Positions 63,701 through 64,000 of a stretch of 64,000 nucleotides of DNA are shown one piece after another (position 1 is the stretch's first letter; each line of letters starts with the position of its first letter). This DNA is from Certhia americana (Eukaryota; Chordata; Aves; Passeriformes; Certhiidae): positions 62,001 to 126,000 of the forward strand of contig JAGMWU010000040.1 in assembly GCA_018697195.1 (NCBI GenBank), written 5' to 3'. The notes below the pieces were generated by a model, which saw nothing but the letters and a program-made list of their open reading frames with translations, had not been told where the DNA came from and did no database searches. A program made the translations under genes and the position numbers.

Positions 63701-64000
63701 AAGTGTAATTCCAGCAAGTTTGCTTTTCAGTGCGTTCTTGCTGAAGGCAACAGCTTTATCCGTGCTACTTTTGAACATAACTCAGACCCCAGTGCTCCCA
63801 GAGAAAAACAGAAGGAGGACTTCAGGAAAAAAAAAAAAAAAATCTTCTGCTCTGCCCTAATTCACCCTTGCTTTTTTGTTCCCATACCTGCCAGCTCCTG
63901 CTGCAGCTGGAGCCCAGTGGCTGGCTGCAGGGACTCTGTAGGCTGCTGCAAAGTTGCCATCTGAAGAGGAGGGACTCAGCTCTTTGAGGGCAGAGGAAGA
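60726..64000. other. Unique non-coding sequence
   Basis: The 128-codon plus frame at 61466-61852 begins just before a weak acceptor-like site and has a glutamine/lysine-rich start, but its remainder resembles no protein. The frames at 62996-63421 and 63478-63964 overlap in antisense. A 16-base poly-A lies at 63827-63842. No transposon is recognised. Confidence 0.6.
63827..63842 (+). repeat. Poly-A run (16 A)
   Basis: Homopolymer of 16 A in unique sequence near the window end. Confidence 0.9.

Noticed and set aside
1..64000. Search for CRISPR arrays, operons, phage or plasmid functions, rRNA and intact tRNA genes
   Set aside because: None seen; the sequence is vertebrate nuclear DNA and no regular spaced repeats, ribosome-site-led gene runs or cloverleaf structures were found by eye.

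Overview
The window reads as a piece of vertebrate nuclear DNA, almost certainly from a bird. Three things point there: a 5'-truncated CR1 LINE whose 3' end runs into the ATTCTATG-type short repeat usual for avian CR1 (36980-37438); a degraded solo LTR of a family I recall from many neoavian genomes (51348-51591, minus strand); and a very low density of recognisable transposons (about 0.7 kb in 64 kb), with AT-rich, CpG-poor sequence and short homopolymers and microsatellites throughout. There are no prokaryotic-style operons, no rRNA, no CRISPR and no confident tRNA gene.

I find no complete protein-coding gene. Nearly all open frames are 60-150 codons, overlap on both strands, have no recognisable domain, and are what chance gives in 64 kb. 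The one stretch I would treat as a possible real coding exon is on the minus strand at 28481-28711. It is 77 codons, phase 0 at both ends, with a good acceptor and an acceptable donor, and its peptide looks protein-like, but I cannot name it. A much weaker, phase-compatible 17-codon exon candidate lies upstream of it on the same strand at 30147-30197. If these are real, the window is mostly long introns of one minus-strand gene. If not, it is a gene desert.

Layout. 1-7300: unique AT-rich sequence with homopolymers. 7301-8850: an exon-like block, a CpG-retaining patch and a stretch that looks constrained. 8851-25200: mostly featureless unique sequence with a CA repeat near 22.5 kb. 25201-28300: a homeodomain-core-rich candidate regulatory block, the longest chance ORF and a pyrimidine tract. 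28300-36900: candidate exons, another candidate conserved element and a GGAT/GATA-type repeat. 36980-37438: the CR1. 37440-46400: unique sequence with a strong stem-loop at 41.85 kb and a possible old tRNA-derived SINE at 43.3 kb. 46400-50200: several candidate conserved non-coding blocks. 50200-57200: poly-A, LTR, AT-rich patch and a 19-base G run. 57200-60750: the densest cluster of sequence that looks like conserved non-coding DNA. 60750-64000: unique sequence.

The general picture, a repeat-poor region with several blocks that combine TAAT or octamer-like motifs with unexpected CpGs, suits the regulatory neighbourhood or introns of a developmental gene. That is inference; no alignment could be run. 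I did not find a convincing previously undescribed system. The items most worth checking are the 77-codon exon, the 12-bp stem-loop, the conserved-looking blocks at 25.9, 46.5, 57.5 and 59.3 kb, and the long G run.
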